From: Bacteroidota bacterium
GTDB lineage: Bacteria; Bacteroidota; Bacteroidia; Bacteroidales; SZUA-534
Length of the DNA stretch: 19,732 nucleotides
Direction of reading: 5' to 3'
Assembly: GCA_020047835.1 (NCBI GenBank)
Contig: JAIFNJ010000239.1
Location: 1-19,732 of the forward strand
Shown: positions 7,156 through 15,417 of the stretch, one piece after another
Layout of the letters: every line of letters starts with the position of its first letter
How positions within the stretch are numbered: the stretch's first letter is position 1
Position numbers and translations under genes: made by a program
Notes under the pieces: model-generated
Seen by the model: the letters and a program-made list of their open reading frames with translations, nothing else
What the model was told of the DNA's origin: nothing
Database searches by the model: none

Positions 7156-8538
7156 TTATTGGTTTATTATTTGAATCGATTCGGGTGGTATGGTTATTCC
7201 TACGCGGTCACCATCATCCCAAACATCAATGGTATCCACAAAAATATGTTCCTGATTGTTTGTAACCACGGTAAGGTGGTAATGGTCACCTTTGTAGAGG
7301 ATAAACCTCACTTCACCGCGTATCATTCCATCTTCCTGGTTATCCTGAAGAATTATTTTATTAAAATCAATAGTAACTTTTACTTTGGTTCCATTAGTAA
7401 CCTGACCCATTTCATTACATTTAAAGTTATGGCCCAGAAAACGTACTTGGTTTTTATCAACCACACTTCCCTCAAAGTTGTTGCAAAGCCGCTCTTTTTT
7501 CATTACCTGAATATCGTTGGGCTTCACTAAAAGACTCACGGTTCGGCCAACTTCAAAGTTGTGGTAATCCTGAATCAGGAATTCATAACCTTCGGGAGTT
7601 ATAACCATCATCTCGTAATGGACCCCTTTGAAAATGCAAGAAGTAACGGTTCCCGTAAATTGTGCGGCCTCTGATAATTCAAAAATGTAGATGTCTTCGG
7701 GACGGATAACTACATCCACAGGTTCATTTAGTCCAAAGTCTTTATCTACGCATTCGAACTGGTGATCGGCAAATTCCACCAATCGGTCTTTAATCATTAT
7801 CCCGTTCAAAATGTTGCTTTCGCCAATAAAGTCGGCTACAAAAGCATTAGCAGGTTCATTGTAAATTTCGGTGGGTGTCCCAATCTGCTGTATTTTTCCT
7901 TCGCTCATTACCACAATGGTGTCGCTCAGGGTTAATGCTTCTTCCTGGTCGTGAGTAACGTAAACAAAAGTAATTCCCAGTTTTTTGTGCATCGCCCGTA
8001 TTTCCATTTGCATGTCCTTGCGCATTTTCAGGTCAAGGGCTGCCAGCGGTTCGTCAAGAAGTAATACCTGGGGTTCGTTAACAATTGCCCTTGCAATGGC
8101 TACCCGCTGCTGCTGACCACCGGAAAGGGAATCCACATTTCGCTCTTCATAATCAGTCATGCTAACCATTTTCAGAACGTGCATTACTTTCCTTTTAATA
8201 TCAGATGAAGGTAGTTTTTTCAGGTTTAAACCAAACGCAATGTTATTATATACATTGAGATGGGGAAACAGCGCGTATTTCTGAAATACGGTGTTTACCG
8301 GTCGGTGATGCGGTGGTGTTTCCGTAACATCGATTCCGGCAATGGTAAATTTCCCTTCCGATGCTTTCTGGAATCCGGCGATTAGTCGGAGCAGCGTGGT
8401 TTTACCGCAACCCGATGGACCCAATATGGTAACAAACTCTCCTTTTCGGACTACTAAATTAATGTCATCAAGAACAATTTTATCGCCAAAAGAATGCGAA
8501 ACATGTTCGATGGTAATAATGGGTTCAGGCTTTTGCAT
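7156..8538 (-). CDS. potA: Spermidine/putrescine ABC transporter ATPase PotA with duplicated C-terminal domain
   Basis: This 460-residue ABC ATPase powers polyamine import. The nucleotide-binding domain has Walker A GPSGCGKTT (40-48), Q-loop Q86, signature LSGGQ (138-142), Walker B VLLLDEP (158-164) and the H-loop His196. The rest is a long C-terminal region, about 90 residues longer than E. coli PotA (378). It shows two related segments: TGTVTSCIFKGVHYEMMV to VKPNDIQVM, and RGEVRFILYKGDHYHLTV to IPPESIQII. This indicates a tandem pair of TOBE-like regulatory domains. The gene heads the pot operon, with potB 12 nt downstream and a TATCTTTG promoter box about 40 nt upstream. Confidence 0.93.
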   Translation of the reverse strand: MQKPEPIITIEHVSHSFGDKIVLDDINLVVRKGEFVTILGPSGCGKTTLLRLIAGFQKASEGKFTIAGIDVTETPPHHRPVNTVFQKYALFPHLNVYNNIAFGLNLKKLPSSDIKRKVMHVLKMVSMTDYEERNVDSLSGGQQQRVAIARAIVNEPQVLLLDEPLAALDLKMRKDMQMEIRAMHKKLGITFVYVTHDQEEALTLSDTIVVMSEGKIQQIGTPTEIYNEPANAFVADFIGESNILNGIMIKDRLVEFADHQFECVDKDFGLNEPVDVVIRPEDIYIFELSEAAQFTGTVTSCIFKGVHYEMMVITPEGYEFLIQDYHNFEVGRTVSLLVKPNDIQVMKKERLCNNFEGSVVDKNQVRFLGHNFKCNEMGQVTNGTKVKVTIDFNKIILQDNQEDGMIRGEVRFILYKGDHYHLTVVTNNQEHIFVDTIDVWDDGDRVGITIPPESIQIINQ

Positions 8539-8578
8539 TGAATTTTATCCGAATATTTTATATCAATAAAATGGTTAC

Positions 8579-8586
8579 CAAAGATA
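8579..8586 (-). promoter_or_regulatory. Probable -7 box of the pot operon promoter
   Basis: TATCTTTG on the minus strand is an 8/8 match to TAnnTTTG, 40 nt before the potA ATG. No convincing TTTG lies 19-21 nt upstream, so only the -7 half is well supported. The surrounding 149-nt gap contains no gene and no clear terminator for the kinase gene upstream. Confidence 0.45.
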
Positions 8587-8687
8587 TTGATTCAAACGAA
8601 AAATAAATGAAAACCGCATCGTTTTTTACGAAAAAGATCATTCACAAAAAGAACAAGTTTTTGATGAAATAAATTGAAGTTGAACCG

Positions 8688-9986
8688 CTATTTGGGCTCG
8701 GATGTTGGAGCAGATTTTGGTATTTTGATAACAAACCGGGAGCCTTCGCCCAGCTTCGAAAAGAGTTGAATTTCTCCCCCTATAAATGATATGAATCCTT
8801 TTACTATGGCAAGACCAAGCCCGTTACCTCCATAATTTCGGGTAAGACCAGTTTCAATCTGGCGGAAATTATCGAATATAATCTCACGGTTGTTGTCAGC
8901 AATTCCAAGACCCTGGTCCTGTATTTGAAACTCAATTGCATGATCTGTAGCAGTGGCTTGGATAGAAATATCCTTATTTTGACCATATTTAATGGCATTA
9001 TCTATCAAGTGATATAATGCCCGTTCCAATTTATATTGATCGGTACTAATCATCGTGTTGGAATCTCCATTAATAGTAAAATGAGCAACTATCTTTTTTT
9101 CTTGGGATTTAGTTTTAAGAGCCACATCCAGTTCTTGCATCAATTGACTTAGTTTTCTTTCCGAAACGAGCCATTCCATTTGTTGGGTAGATATTTGCGA
9201 GATATCGATGATATCATGTACAATAGTAAGTAATTGATTACTGCAACTCAGAATGGTTTGCGTATAATTTGAAATCGGAGGGACTTTTTCATATTCATTC
9301 TGCAATAATCGGCTAAAACCCACAATGCCATTCAAAGGTGTGCGAATTTCATGTGAAATGTTTTGTAGAAAAGCCGTTTTTAAATGCTCTCCTTCTTCGG
9401 CTTTTTCTTTGGCTTTTTTAAGCTCCAGATTTTGTTGCTTTAGAATTAGAGTTGCCTTGAGGTTTAAAAAGTAGAGCGAAGTAACAGCGGCGGTCGAAGT
9501 AATCTCAAACTTTACTAAACTTACTATATGAAAATACTTGGCAATCAAGCCCCCATCATCAATAGCTCCCACAAAATGACTGGTTAAAGCCATGATTGGG
9601 ATTAAAAACAATGTATAGTATGCAAGGGTAAATAAAAACCAATATACGCCCGATAAAAAACGATTTATTTTTTGCTTATCAAGGTATTGAAAAAAGTAAA
9701 AAGCTGCTAATAATGCAACAAGATGCATGCTGAACGTTGAAAAATAGGAACCATTGGCTGGGGTGGCCAATGTTGTTATAAGGCTGATTAATGGAATGGA
9801 AAACCAATAGCGAAAATAAAAAACTCCAATGAGTAGGGCAATTTCGCGAAAATCGCTAACACCACCATCAACATTGGGAATATAAAACTGAATTTGACCA
9901 ATTAAAATAGAAAGAACCCCAAATCCAGCAACAAGTATTAACTCATTGAAAACGGGGTTCTTATATTTTTCAATGAATCGGTTCAT
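8688..9986 (-). CDS. Membrane sensor histidine kinase with 5TM (LytS-like) sensor
   Basis: This 432-residue kinase begins with about five or six hydrophobic helices (residues 15-175). A segment VDGGVSDFREIALLIG resembles the 5TMR-LYT sensor, so the signal is probably sensed in or near the membrane. A linker helix (about 178-205) leads to a HisKA dimerisation domain with the phospho-accepting H212 in FLQNISHEIRTPLNG. An HATPase domain follows, with N box (LIDNAIKYGQ), G1 (DQGLGIA) and G2 (GGNGLGLAIV) motifs. There is no receiver or output domain, and no response regulator is encoded in the window, so it is an orphan kinase here. It ends upstream of the pot operon and starts 43 nt after the small repeat protein gene; co-transcription with the latter is possible. 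Confidence 0.9.
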   Translation of the reverse strand: MNRFIEKYKNPVFNELILVAGFGVLSILIGQIQFYIPNVDGGVSDFREIALLIGVFYFRYWFSIPLISLITTLATPANGSYFSTFSMHLVALLAAFYFFQYLDKQKINRFLSGVYWFLFTLAYYTLFLIPIMALTSHFVGAIDDGGLIAKYFHIVSLVKFEITSTAAVTSLYFLNLKATLILKQQNLELKKAKEKAEEGEHLKTAFLQNISHEIRTPLNGIVGFSRLLQNEYEKVPPISNYTQTILSCSNQLLTIVHDIIDISQISTQQMEWLVSERKLSQLMQELDVALKTKSQEKKIVAHFTINGDSNTMISTDQYKLERALYHLIDNAIKYGQNKDISIQATATDHAIEFQIQDQGLGIADNNREIIFDNFRQIETGLTRNYGGNGLGLAIVKGFISFIGGEIQLFSKLGEGSRFVIKIPKSAPTSEPK

Positions 9987-10029
9987 GCGTTGAATTTATT
10001 CTTAAAGCCTGTTTTAATGATTCGAACAT

Positions 10030-10437
10030 CTAAAATGTCTTGTACTCGTATATCTTTTTACTTTTCAATTTTCCATCAGGGGTAAATGTCTTTTTTTCAA
10101 CTTTAAGTTTCCCTTCAAACTTAAATTCTTCACGCTTTAAAACCTTGCCTTTAGTATCATAGGTGATTTCAACAATCTGGTTCCCATTGCTATCGTATTC
10201 ACGTTCAAAATAAGTTTCCAACGTTCCTTTTTCATTAAACGTTTTTTCAAGCAGTACATTTCCATTTGCATCATATATGTATTCAGCTACTTTGTATTTT
10301 ACCTCTTTGCCGCTGGAGTAGTCGTATTTCCATTCCGTTTGATTACTTATATTGGCTTCTTTCAACTCTTTCCTGCTTTGTGCCATGAGAGTTGCAGTGC
10401 ATAAAAGAAACAAAGTAAACAAGTTTAATTTTTTCAT
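10030..10437 (-). CDS. Small secreted protein with YD/MORN-like repeats, function unknown
   Basis: I do not recognise a named family. The ORF can be extended upstream to 10500, but the ATG at 10437 starts a clean signal peptide (MKKLNLFTLFLLCTATLMAQ, cleavage probably after AQ), so I choose 135 residues. The mature part is a chain of short beta-rich units with turns YDANGN, YDSNGN, YDTKGK and FTPDGK, similar to the repeat style of YD, MORN and YwqK-like exported proteins. It is rich in Lys and Glu and should be periplasmic or surface exposed. It lies 43 nt upstream of the histidine kinase gene and could be cotranscribed with it. Confidence 0.75.
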   Translation of the reverse strand: MKKLNLFTLFLLCTATLMAQSRKELKEANISNQTEWKYDYSSGKEVKYKVAEYIYDANGNVLLEKTFNEKGTLETYFEREYDSNGNQIVEITYDTKGKVLKREEFKFEGKLKVEKKTFTPDGKLKSKKIYEYKTF

Positions 10438-10472
10438 AGATAATTTTTTAAATAACGGATTTTTGTGAACCT

Positions 10473-10501
10473 CAAATTTATACAAACCATTTAAATTCAA
10501 A
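10473..10501 (-). promoter_or_regulatory. Probable promoter of the small repeat protein gene
   Basis: TAAATTTG (10480-10473) is an 8/8 match to the -7 consensus, with TTTG (10501-10498) 17 nt upstream, slightly closer than the usual 19-21. It would give a leader of about 30 nt before the chosen ATG at 10437, and it lies inside the longer ORF extension, which argues for the shorter start. Confidence 0.5.
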
Positions 10502-10603
10502 ACTTTTAATTAAGATATATTCCTCAAAAGCTAACTTTTATTTCCCAAAAAAAATTTTCCCCCAAAAGCTCAAGTTTATAAATTCCACAAAAATCCATTT
10601 TGT

Positions 10604-10646
10604 TTGTTATAAATTATAACAAAAATCATGATTTTTGTTATAATTT
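10604..10646. promoter_or_regulatory. Operator-like palindrome upstream of the PPi-PEPCK gene
   Basis: Positions 10611-10646 form a perfect 36-bp palindrome centred on TCATGA. A 9-bp half-site TTGTTATAA occurs three times: 10604-10612 (forward), 10614-10622 (reverse) and 10635-10643 (forward). The first two make a second, tighter 19-bp palindrome. The cluster ends 26 nt before the -7 box at 10673, so a bound dimer or tetramer would sit over or just upstream of the -33 region. No T-run terminator or ORF explains it. The cognate regulator is not in the window. Confidence 0.7.
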
Positions 10647-10672
10647 CTGTGCCGGATCATTTGGCAAATAGC

Positions 10673-10680
10673 TATTTTTG
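10673..10680 (+). promoter_or_regulatory. Probable -7 box of the PPi-PEPCK gene
   Basis: TATTTTTG is an 8/8 match to TAnnTTTG. Transcription would start near 10686, giving a very short leader before the ATG at 10699 and excluding the alternative TTG start at 10678. No good TTTG is found 19-21 nt upstream, which may mean an activator is needed (inference). Confidence 0.5.
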
Positions 10681-10698
10681 GAACTTAAAAATTTGAAC

Positions 10699-13600
10699 AT
10701 GCAAAAAGAACTTAAGTATACGAAAAAAGACAGGAGAGATATGATTCAATATATCAATCTGCAATTGGCCGCATTGGGTCAGCCCCTGTTTTATGACACC
10801 GACGATGCAAAAACGAAATATTCGAATGCCCGTTTTATATCTCTTACCGAAGATTTAATCAAGAGTTTCAAAGAAAAATCGCGCTTATTATCCGGTCATC
10901 TTTCTCCGGCTGATGCCCGCATACAGAGCTTTTTGGATGATTATCTGAAGGAAGTGGGATTTGAAAAATCGTATCGCATCCCTCAAAACACCTTAGTACT
11001 GAATCAAAAAGGATTAGCCCGGGAAATAAGCCTTCCGCCCGATGGTAATTTGTTTAAAAACCAATACGTAAGTTCGTATCGTTTAAAACAAGGAATTTTA
11101 AATAACCCGGCAAAAGACAAACGCACAACCAAAGGAACGTTTCATATAGTTCGGGGAGGATTGCCAGTACCGCCTGACAAAAAAGAGGTTCCAAAAATTG
11201 CTTTTGCCCACTTGCTTCACCATGCTTTTAATCCACCCGAAGACTTAAAAATATTGCCCTTCACGGCCAATCAGAAAGAGCAAGCCAAGGTGATGATTTC
11301 ACTGTTAATGCGTCCAGTAGTTTGTCCTGAAGTTAAAGGCGTTATTAGTGAAAAGAGCATGGAATTGAGGTTTTTTGCACCAGGAAGTTTTGCCAGTAAC
11401 CTCGATTTTGTGGAAACCATTTTTGGAAATGCTGGCGACCATAATCTAGCTATTAACGATTCGGCGTTGGATGTTGAACACTGGACCGGACATACCGGAT
11501 GCATGGTTCTGGCACCCCATTTAACCTTACTTAAAAAGAAAGAAATTGGGTTGCCCCATGTTAGTGATGCTAGTCCGCGGCAGAAAAGAGATGGAATGTG
11601 CTGGAAAGAGGAAAATGAGTTATATAATGATGGTCAGGCATTTAAACTTACCTGTCGCGATGCCCGGGGAGTGGTAATTACACTTATAGCCGACAATTAT
11701 TATGGATATTCAAAAAAGGAAATAAAGACACAAATCAGCTATTCAGCTAATCTTTACGGATTGGTTGAAGAGGAACATGCCGGAGGAACCATTGCTTTTC
11801 CATGTGGTAACATGATGGACAAAGTATATGGAAATATTTTTACCTCTAAATTTAAACCGGGATACACCTTTGAAAATGCAATTAACCTTTTAGGAAATTC
11901 TGTAACCCTATACCCCGATGGCTATGCTGTTGATAATAAATATTCCGATATAATTTATATTCCTGAGCATGCCGATTTTGATATACAAAAACGAAATATC
12001 AGCTGGAAGAATAAAAACAAAGAGGTTCAGTTAAACCTGTCGCCTCAAAAAACTTACGTGCACCCTACCGGGCATAAGTTCCGATTAACCAAACACCCGT
12101 ATCAGAATTTGTGGCGAATTGTAGATACAGCTCCCGAAGGAGTATTTTGTCATAAACCAAGTACGGTATCGGGTGGTGGTAAGTCGGAAATTTCAAAATC
12201 GATGCAAAATGCCATTCTGTATGGTTCTTTTTATATTGATGACTTGGAAAAAGACGCCATGCAAGCCGATTTGCTAATCAATATGGATTATTCACACCGC
12301 TGGAAAAACATTCGCCCCGATGCAAAAAAATCCAGACCTTTCCTCAGCACGGAGCGCACACTGGGTAGCGCGGTAAAATTGTTGACGCCATCTGATCAAT
12401 ACAGTGATGAGTACAATGCATTTCTTAAAGGAATACCGGATCACATCCGTCCGCTGGTTCTATATATTAAGCGGTTGTATCGTACTGATGAAGAAACCAG
12501 CACATGGAAAGACAAATTTACGGTTGAAATAGTTAATGGCAGAAAGGGACATGCACTCCGGTTTAATAATAACCCAGTTGTTTCGAGCAATGTGCGTATT
12601 GGTTTCAATGAAGAAGGAAATTGGTATTTGCATAAATTGCGATCCGACTTTATTCCTTCGCAAAAAGTGCAGATGGAGGATGATATTACGGCCTCTATTA
12701 CCATTCCGGTTTCGCAATTAAAAAACCTGAACCCGCAGTATACAAACAAAAGTGTTAAACTGGTTACCAATTGCGAAAGTTATTTTTTTCAACGACCCGA
12801 TGATGCAATAATTCGGGGATACGATAAGGAGGCCGAGTACGATATTGTGCAAGGTAATACCTTTATAACCAACTATGAACCACTAACTAAAGAGAATGCC
12901 TTAGAACTGTATAACGATGCGATAAGCTTTGAAGAATACACCGATCCGGTGAAAGATTTAATTAAAAAAGTGGTGGAAAGCGATGATGACTTATATTTTG
13001 TGACCCCTTCGCACACCAGGATTGTAGATGGTGAACCCACCCAAAACCCAAGGTATTTGGAAAAAAACCGATTCAAGGAAGAAAGCAAGGAAAGTTATTT
13101 GGCTGACGTGGGTGTTCGATTATTCCGTAAAATGAAAAGCAGCGATCCGGTGTATTATCCAGTTAATGCTGTTTTGCCCGGACGGCGAAATAATCCAGCC
13201 AATAAAAAGGCCAACATTCGTCCGTTAAGTGTTTATAATCCAATTCACTATCAGGAGCTTCCTGAGTTATTTATGGATTTTATCTGTAGCCTTACTGGAA
13301 AATCGCCTTCTACCACGGGTGCTGGATCCGAAGGAGCGCTCACCAAAGGACCGTTTAACATGTTGGTAACAACTACCGATTTGAATAATGCCTTGTTATC
13401 ATACCTACTGACAGAATATCAAGGCTTTAGCTCCGCTGCCGGTTTTATTGGTTCCGAAAATCGGTTCGACCACGACATCAGCATCCTTATTCCTGAAATA
13501 TGGTCGCGCCTGATGCCCGAAGATCGTGATCCTAAAAACCTGATAGCCAACAATTGCCTTGAAAAACTGGAGGACTTTGAATACAAAGAAAAAAAAGTAT

Positions 13601-14163
13601 TGGCAAGTCGCTTGGGCTATCGTATTACAGAAAACTTTGCTTTCCGCTGTATGAACCGGCTGTTTGATGAACCGTTGGCCGTTTTCACAGAACGAATGCT
13701 CAAACCGGAATTGCAAGGCATGGAAGATTATGTTGATGGCATTAATAACATTGTTGAGGCTCAGCAAAAAGTGGCTTTGTCCTATTTTGAAGATGGCAGT
13801 GTTGAAGCGGCTATTCCACCACTTAAAATATTATTACATATTATGGCTTATGGAAATTATCAAGGGAAAGAGATTAGCCATCCGGAATTGCGTAAGTATT
13901 TTAACAGAGAATTGGTAATTAATAGCGATTGGTATAAGGAACGATTGGTTTTAAAACAGAAAAGAGAATGTAATTTTTATACTACTCAAATTGAGTATTT
14001 AAAAAAATTTATTGCCAATCCGGATAATTCAGACATTGTGGTTGAAATGGACATAAAAGGCCGAAGGGAAAAAGCTAAAAAATGTTTAGGCGAAGTATCT
14101 TCTGCGGCTTATCTTGAAAGCCTAGTTGGAACCATTGGTTTAGATCCACTTTTTAAAAGCTAA
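10699..14163 (+). CDS. Probable PPi-type phosphoenolpyruvate carboxykinase
   Basis: This very large soluble protein (1154 residues) matches my knowledge of the PPi-dependent PEPCK family (about 1100-1200 residues, known from Propionibacterium and Entamoeba), which interconverts PEP + CO2 + phosphate and oxaloacetate + PPi. Diagnostic stretches include IFGNAGDHNLA followed by WTGHTGCMVLAPHL (from W262). YGYSKKEIKT (335-344) is comparable to the GE-x-KK metal/substrate region of ordinary PEPCKs. GGTIAFPCGNMM runs from 362, and SGGGKSEISKS (491-501) is a P-loop-like motif comparable to SGTGKTTLS. An in-frame TTG at 10678 would add 7 residues, but it overlaps the promoter box, so I use the ATG. 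The gene is monocistronic with its own terminator. Direction in vivo is uncertain; in a fermenter, oxaloacetate formation toward succinate is likely. Confidence 0.75.
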   Translation: MQKELKYTKKDRRDMIQYINLQLAALGQPLFYDTDDAKTKYSNARFISLTEDLIKSFKEKSRLLSGHLSPADARIQSFLDDYLKEVGFEKSYRIPQNTLVLNQKGLAREISLPPDGNLFKNQYVSSYRLKQGILNNPAKDKRTTKGTFHIVRGGLPVPPDKKEVPKIAFAHLLHHAFNPPEDLKILPFTANQKEQAKVMISLLMRPVVCPEVKGVISEKSMELRFFAPGSFASNLDFVETIFGNAGDHNLAINDSALDVEHWTGHTGCMVLAPHLTLLKKKEIGLPHVSDASPRQKRDGMCWKEENELYNDGQAFKLTCRDARGVVITLIADNYYGYSKKEIKTQISYSANLYGLVEEEHAGGTIAFPCGNMMDKVYGNIFTSKFKPGYTFENAINLLGNSVTLYPDGYAVDNKYSDIIYIPEHADFDIQKRNISWKNKNKEVQLNLSPQKTYVHPTGHKFRLTKHPYQNLWRIVDTAPEGVFCHKPSTVSGGGKSEISKSMQNAILYGSFYIDDLEKDAMQADLLINMDYSHRWKNIRPDAKKSRPFLSTERTLGSAVKLLTPSDQYSDEYNAFLKGIPDHIRPLVLYIKRLYRTDEETSTWKDKFTVEIVNGRKGHALRFNNNPVVSSNVRIGFNEEGNWYLHKLRSDFIPSQKVQMEDDITASITIPVSQLKNLNPQYTNKSVKLVTNCESYFFQRPDDAIIRGYDKEAEYDIVQGNTFITNYEPLTKENALELYNDAISFEEYTDPVKDLIKKVVESDDDLYFVTPSHTRIVDGEPTQNPRYLEKNRFKEESKESYLADVGVRLFRKMKSSDPVYYPVNAVLPGRRNNPANKKANIRPLSVYNPIHYQELPELFMDFICSLTGKSPSTTGAGSEGALTKGPFNMLVTTTDLNNALLSYLLTEYQGFSSAAGFIGSENRFDHDISILIPEIWSRLMPEDRDPKNLIANNCLEKLEDFEYKEKKVLASRLGYRITENFAFRCMNRLFDEPLAVFTERMLKPELQGMEDYVDGINNIVEAQQKVALSYFEDGSVEAAIPPLKILLHIMAYGNYQGKEISHPELRKYFNRELVINSDWYKERLVLKQKRECNFYTTQIEYLKKFIANPDNSDIVVEMDIKGRREKAKKCLGEVSSAAYLESLVGTIGLDPLFKS

Positions 14164-14184
14164 CATTCAAATTTTGATTATTGG

Positions 14185-14211
14185 AAAGGCTGCCCAATGG
14201 GTGGCCTTTTT
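14185..14211 (+). terminator. Terminator between the convergent PPi-PEPCK and glycosyltransferase genes
   Basis: AAAGGCTGCCC pairs with GGGTGGCCTTT (two G-U wobbles) around a 3-nt loop, followed by TTTTT. It lies 21 nt past the PPi-PEPCK stop. On the minus strand the T-run is short (CCTTTCC), so it is convincing only for the plus strand. Confidence 0.8.
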
Positions 14212-14216
14212 CAATT

Positions 14217-15227
14217 TTATTGGCGAATGGATTGACTTGTGGTAGTGTTTTTTCTTTTACTCCACCATTCGGCTAAATATTCTTGTTCCGTTTGTCCGGG
14301 AGTGGCAATTAATTCTGCCGTTCGTTGCAAGGCATACAAATCCATAAGGGTAGAATATCCACTTAGTGAAATAATTTGAGGAGTATGTTTTAGGTAAAAA
14401 TAGAGTTCCGGAGTTGATAAATGGGGAACATGTTTTAATTTTTCGGAAGTTGGAAGAGGGTTATGGGGTGGTTTGGAATTATTGTTTGGCTGTCCACAAA
14501 CCAGTAATACCTGTTGTTCCGTTTGGGAATAGTGCATAATCATTTGCTGTTGAAACACAGATCGGAAAGGTTCCGGTGCTGAAATAAGAACTAAAATATC
14601 TGGAAAAGTTGTTGGCATATTTTCATTGGTTGGGGGTTCATACCTATAAAATCGGGATAAAGGTCCAATGTATTTGACGTTTTTTGGCAATATTTTGCCA
14701 TGCGATAAATCGCCAGCTAAACTTAGGTTGTAATCCTCAAAATCGGGAACCCAGCATTCATGAAAGCGTTGAATAAGGATTCTTGTAAATTGGTGTAATG
14801 TCGGTTCCAGCCATTTTAGGCTATGAGGTAATTTAATAAAAAGTTGATGCGATATTAAAACATTGAGCGTTTTTGGATGCCACAATCCATAGCGGTTGTC
14901 GGAAACCACCGTAGTAACACCTAATTTTTTTACCAAAGACCTCAATCTTAAGTGTTCGATAATAATTGAGATTCCCCAAAGAGGCATTTGTAATAAAAGT
15001 TTTAAAAATAACAGACCCGAGCTTGAATAACTAACCTTATAACCTTTTAAATGAAGGGTTTGTAGGTTGGGAAATTCCTGTTGCAACAGCGATAAAGAGG
15101 AACCTTGACCCGCCAAAATAACCGTATGATTTTCAAGCACAAATTGCCTGATTAAAGGAATACAGCGGGTTGCATGTCCCAAACCCCAATCAAGGGGCGC
15201 TATCAATATGGTTTGTTTAATTTTCAT
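14217..15227 (-). CDS. GT-B glycosyltransferase (MurG/family 28-like)
   Basis: This 336-residue protein begins with a beta strand and glycine-rich loop, ILIAPLDWGLGHATRC (about residues 7-22), typical of MurG-like GT-B nucleotide-sugar transferases. A C-terminal donor-binding-like segment SGYSTLMDLYAL is followed by PGQTEQEYLAEWW, comparable to the HQ-x-NA helix of family 28. It has no signal peptide or full membrane helix, though hydrophobic patches near residues 70-90 could attach it to the inner membrane. Donor and acceptor cannot be deduced. A TTG start at 15236 is possible, but the ATG at 15227 fits the domain start better. A TATATTTG -7 box (15241-15234) ends 7 nt before this ATG, so the mRNA may be leaderless or the box fortuitous. 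Confidence 0.75.
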   Translation of the reverse strand: MKIKQTILIAPLDWGLGHATRCIPLIRQFVLENHTVILAGQGSSLSLLQQEFPNLQTLHLKGYKVSYSSSGLLFLKLLLQMPLWGISIIIEHLRLRSLVKKLGVTTVVSDNRYGLWHPKTLNVLISHQLFIKLPHSLKWLEPTLHQFTRILIQRFHECWVPDFEDYNLSLAGDLSHGKILPKNVKYIGPLSRFYRYEPPTNENMPTTFPDILVLISAPEPFRSVFQQQMIMHYSQTEQQVLLVCGQPNNNSKPPHNPLPTSEKLKHVPHLSTPELYFYLKHTPQIISLSGYSTLMDLYALQRTAELIATPGQTEQEYLAEWWSKRKNTTTSQSIRQ

Positions 15228-15365
15228 TAACTGCAAATATACTTTGAATAATTAAGTTTCTAGTTTGGGTAACTGATGCAACAGCGAAAGTATAATTCCC
15301 TATGAGATGTATTTTAACACCTTAATCGTTGATAAGTTCCACCCTTTATATATGATTTATGTCAT

Positions 15366-15395
15366 TTTGATAGGGAGCATATTATTCTATTTTTG
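15366..15395 (+). promoter_or_regulatory. Promoter of the hemerythrin-like gene
   Basis: TTTG (15366-15369), an 18-nt spacer and TATTTTTG (15388-15395, 8/8 to the -7 consensus) form a good Bacteroidetes promoter, with the ATG 22 nt further on. Confidence 0.65.
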
Positions 15396-15417
15396 AAGCC
15401 ACTAAACCCCAAGCAAG

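Noticed and set aside
7159..7530. 123-codon open frame on the plus strand inside potA
   Set aside because: It is antisense to the conserved C-terminal domains of PotA and shows no family resemblance or promoter.
10438..10500. Longer start (10500) for the small repeat protein
   Set aside because: It would bury the signal peptide behind 21 residues and overlap the probable promoter; the ATG at 10437 starts a normal signal peptide.
10678..10698. TTG start giving a 7-residue longer PPi-PEPCK
   Set aside because: The TTG overlaps the probable -7 box, and the first ATG at 10699 fits the domain start.
12169..12210. P-loop in the 1154-residue protein as sign of an ATPase or defence NTPase
   Set aside because: No Walker B, helicase or STAND motifs accompany it, while several PEPCK-like landmarks and the size fit PPi-PEPCK.
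13405..13767. 120-codon minus-strand frame within the PPi-PEPCK gene
   Set aside because: It is fully contained in the long coding frame on the other strand, with no domain and no independent start signals.
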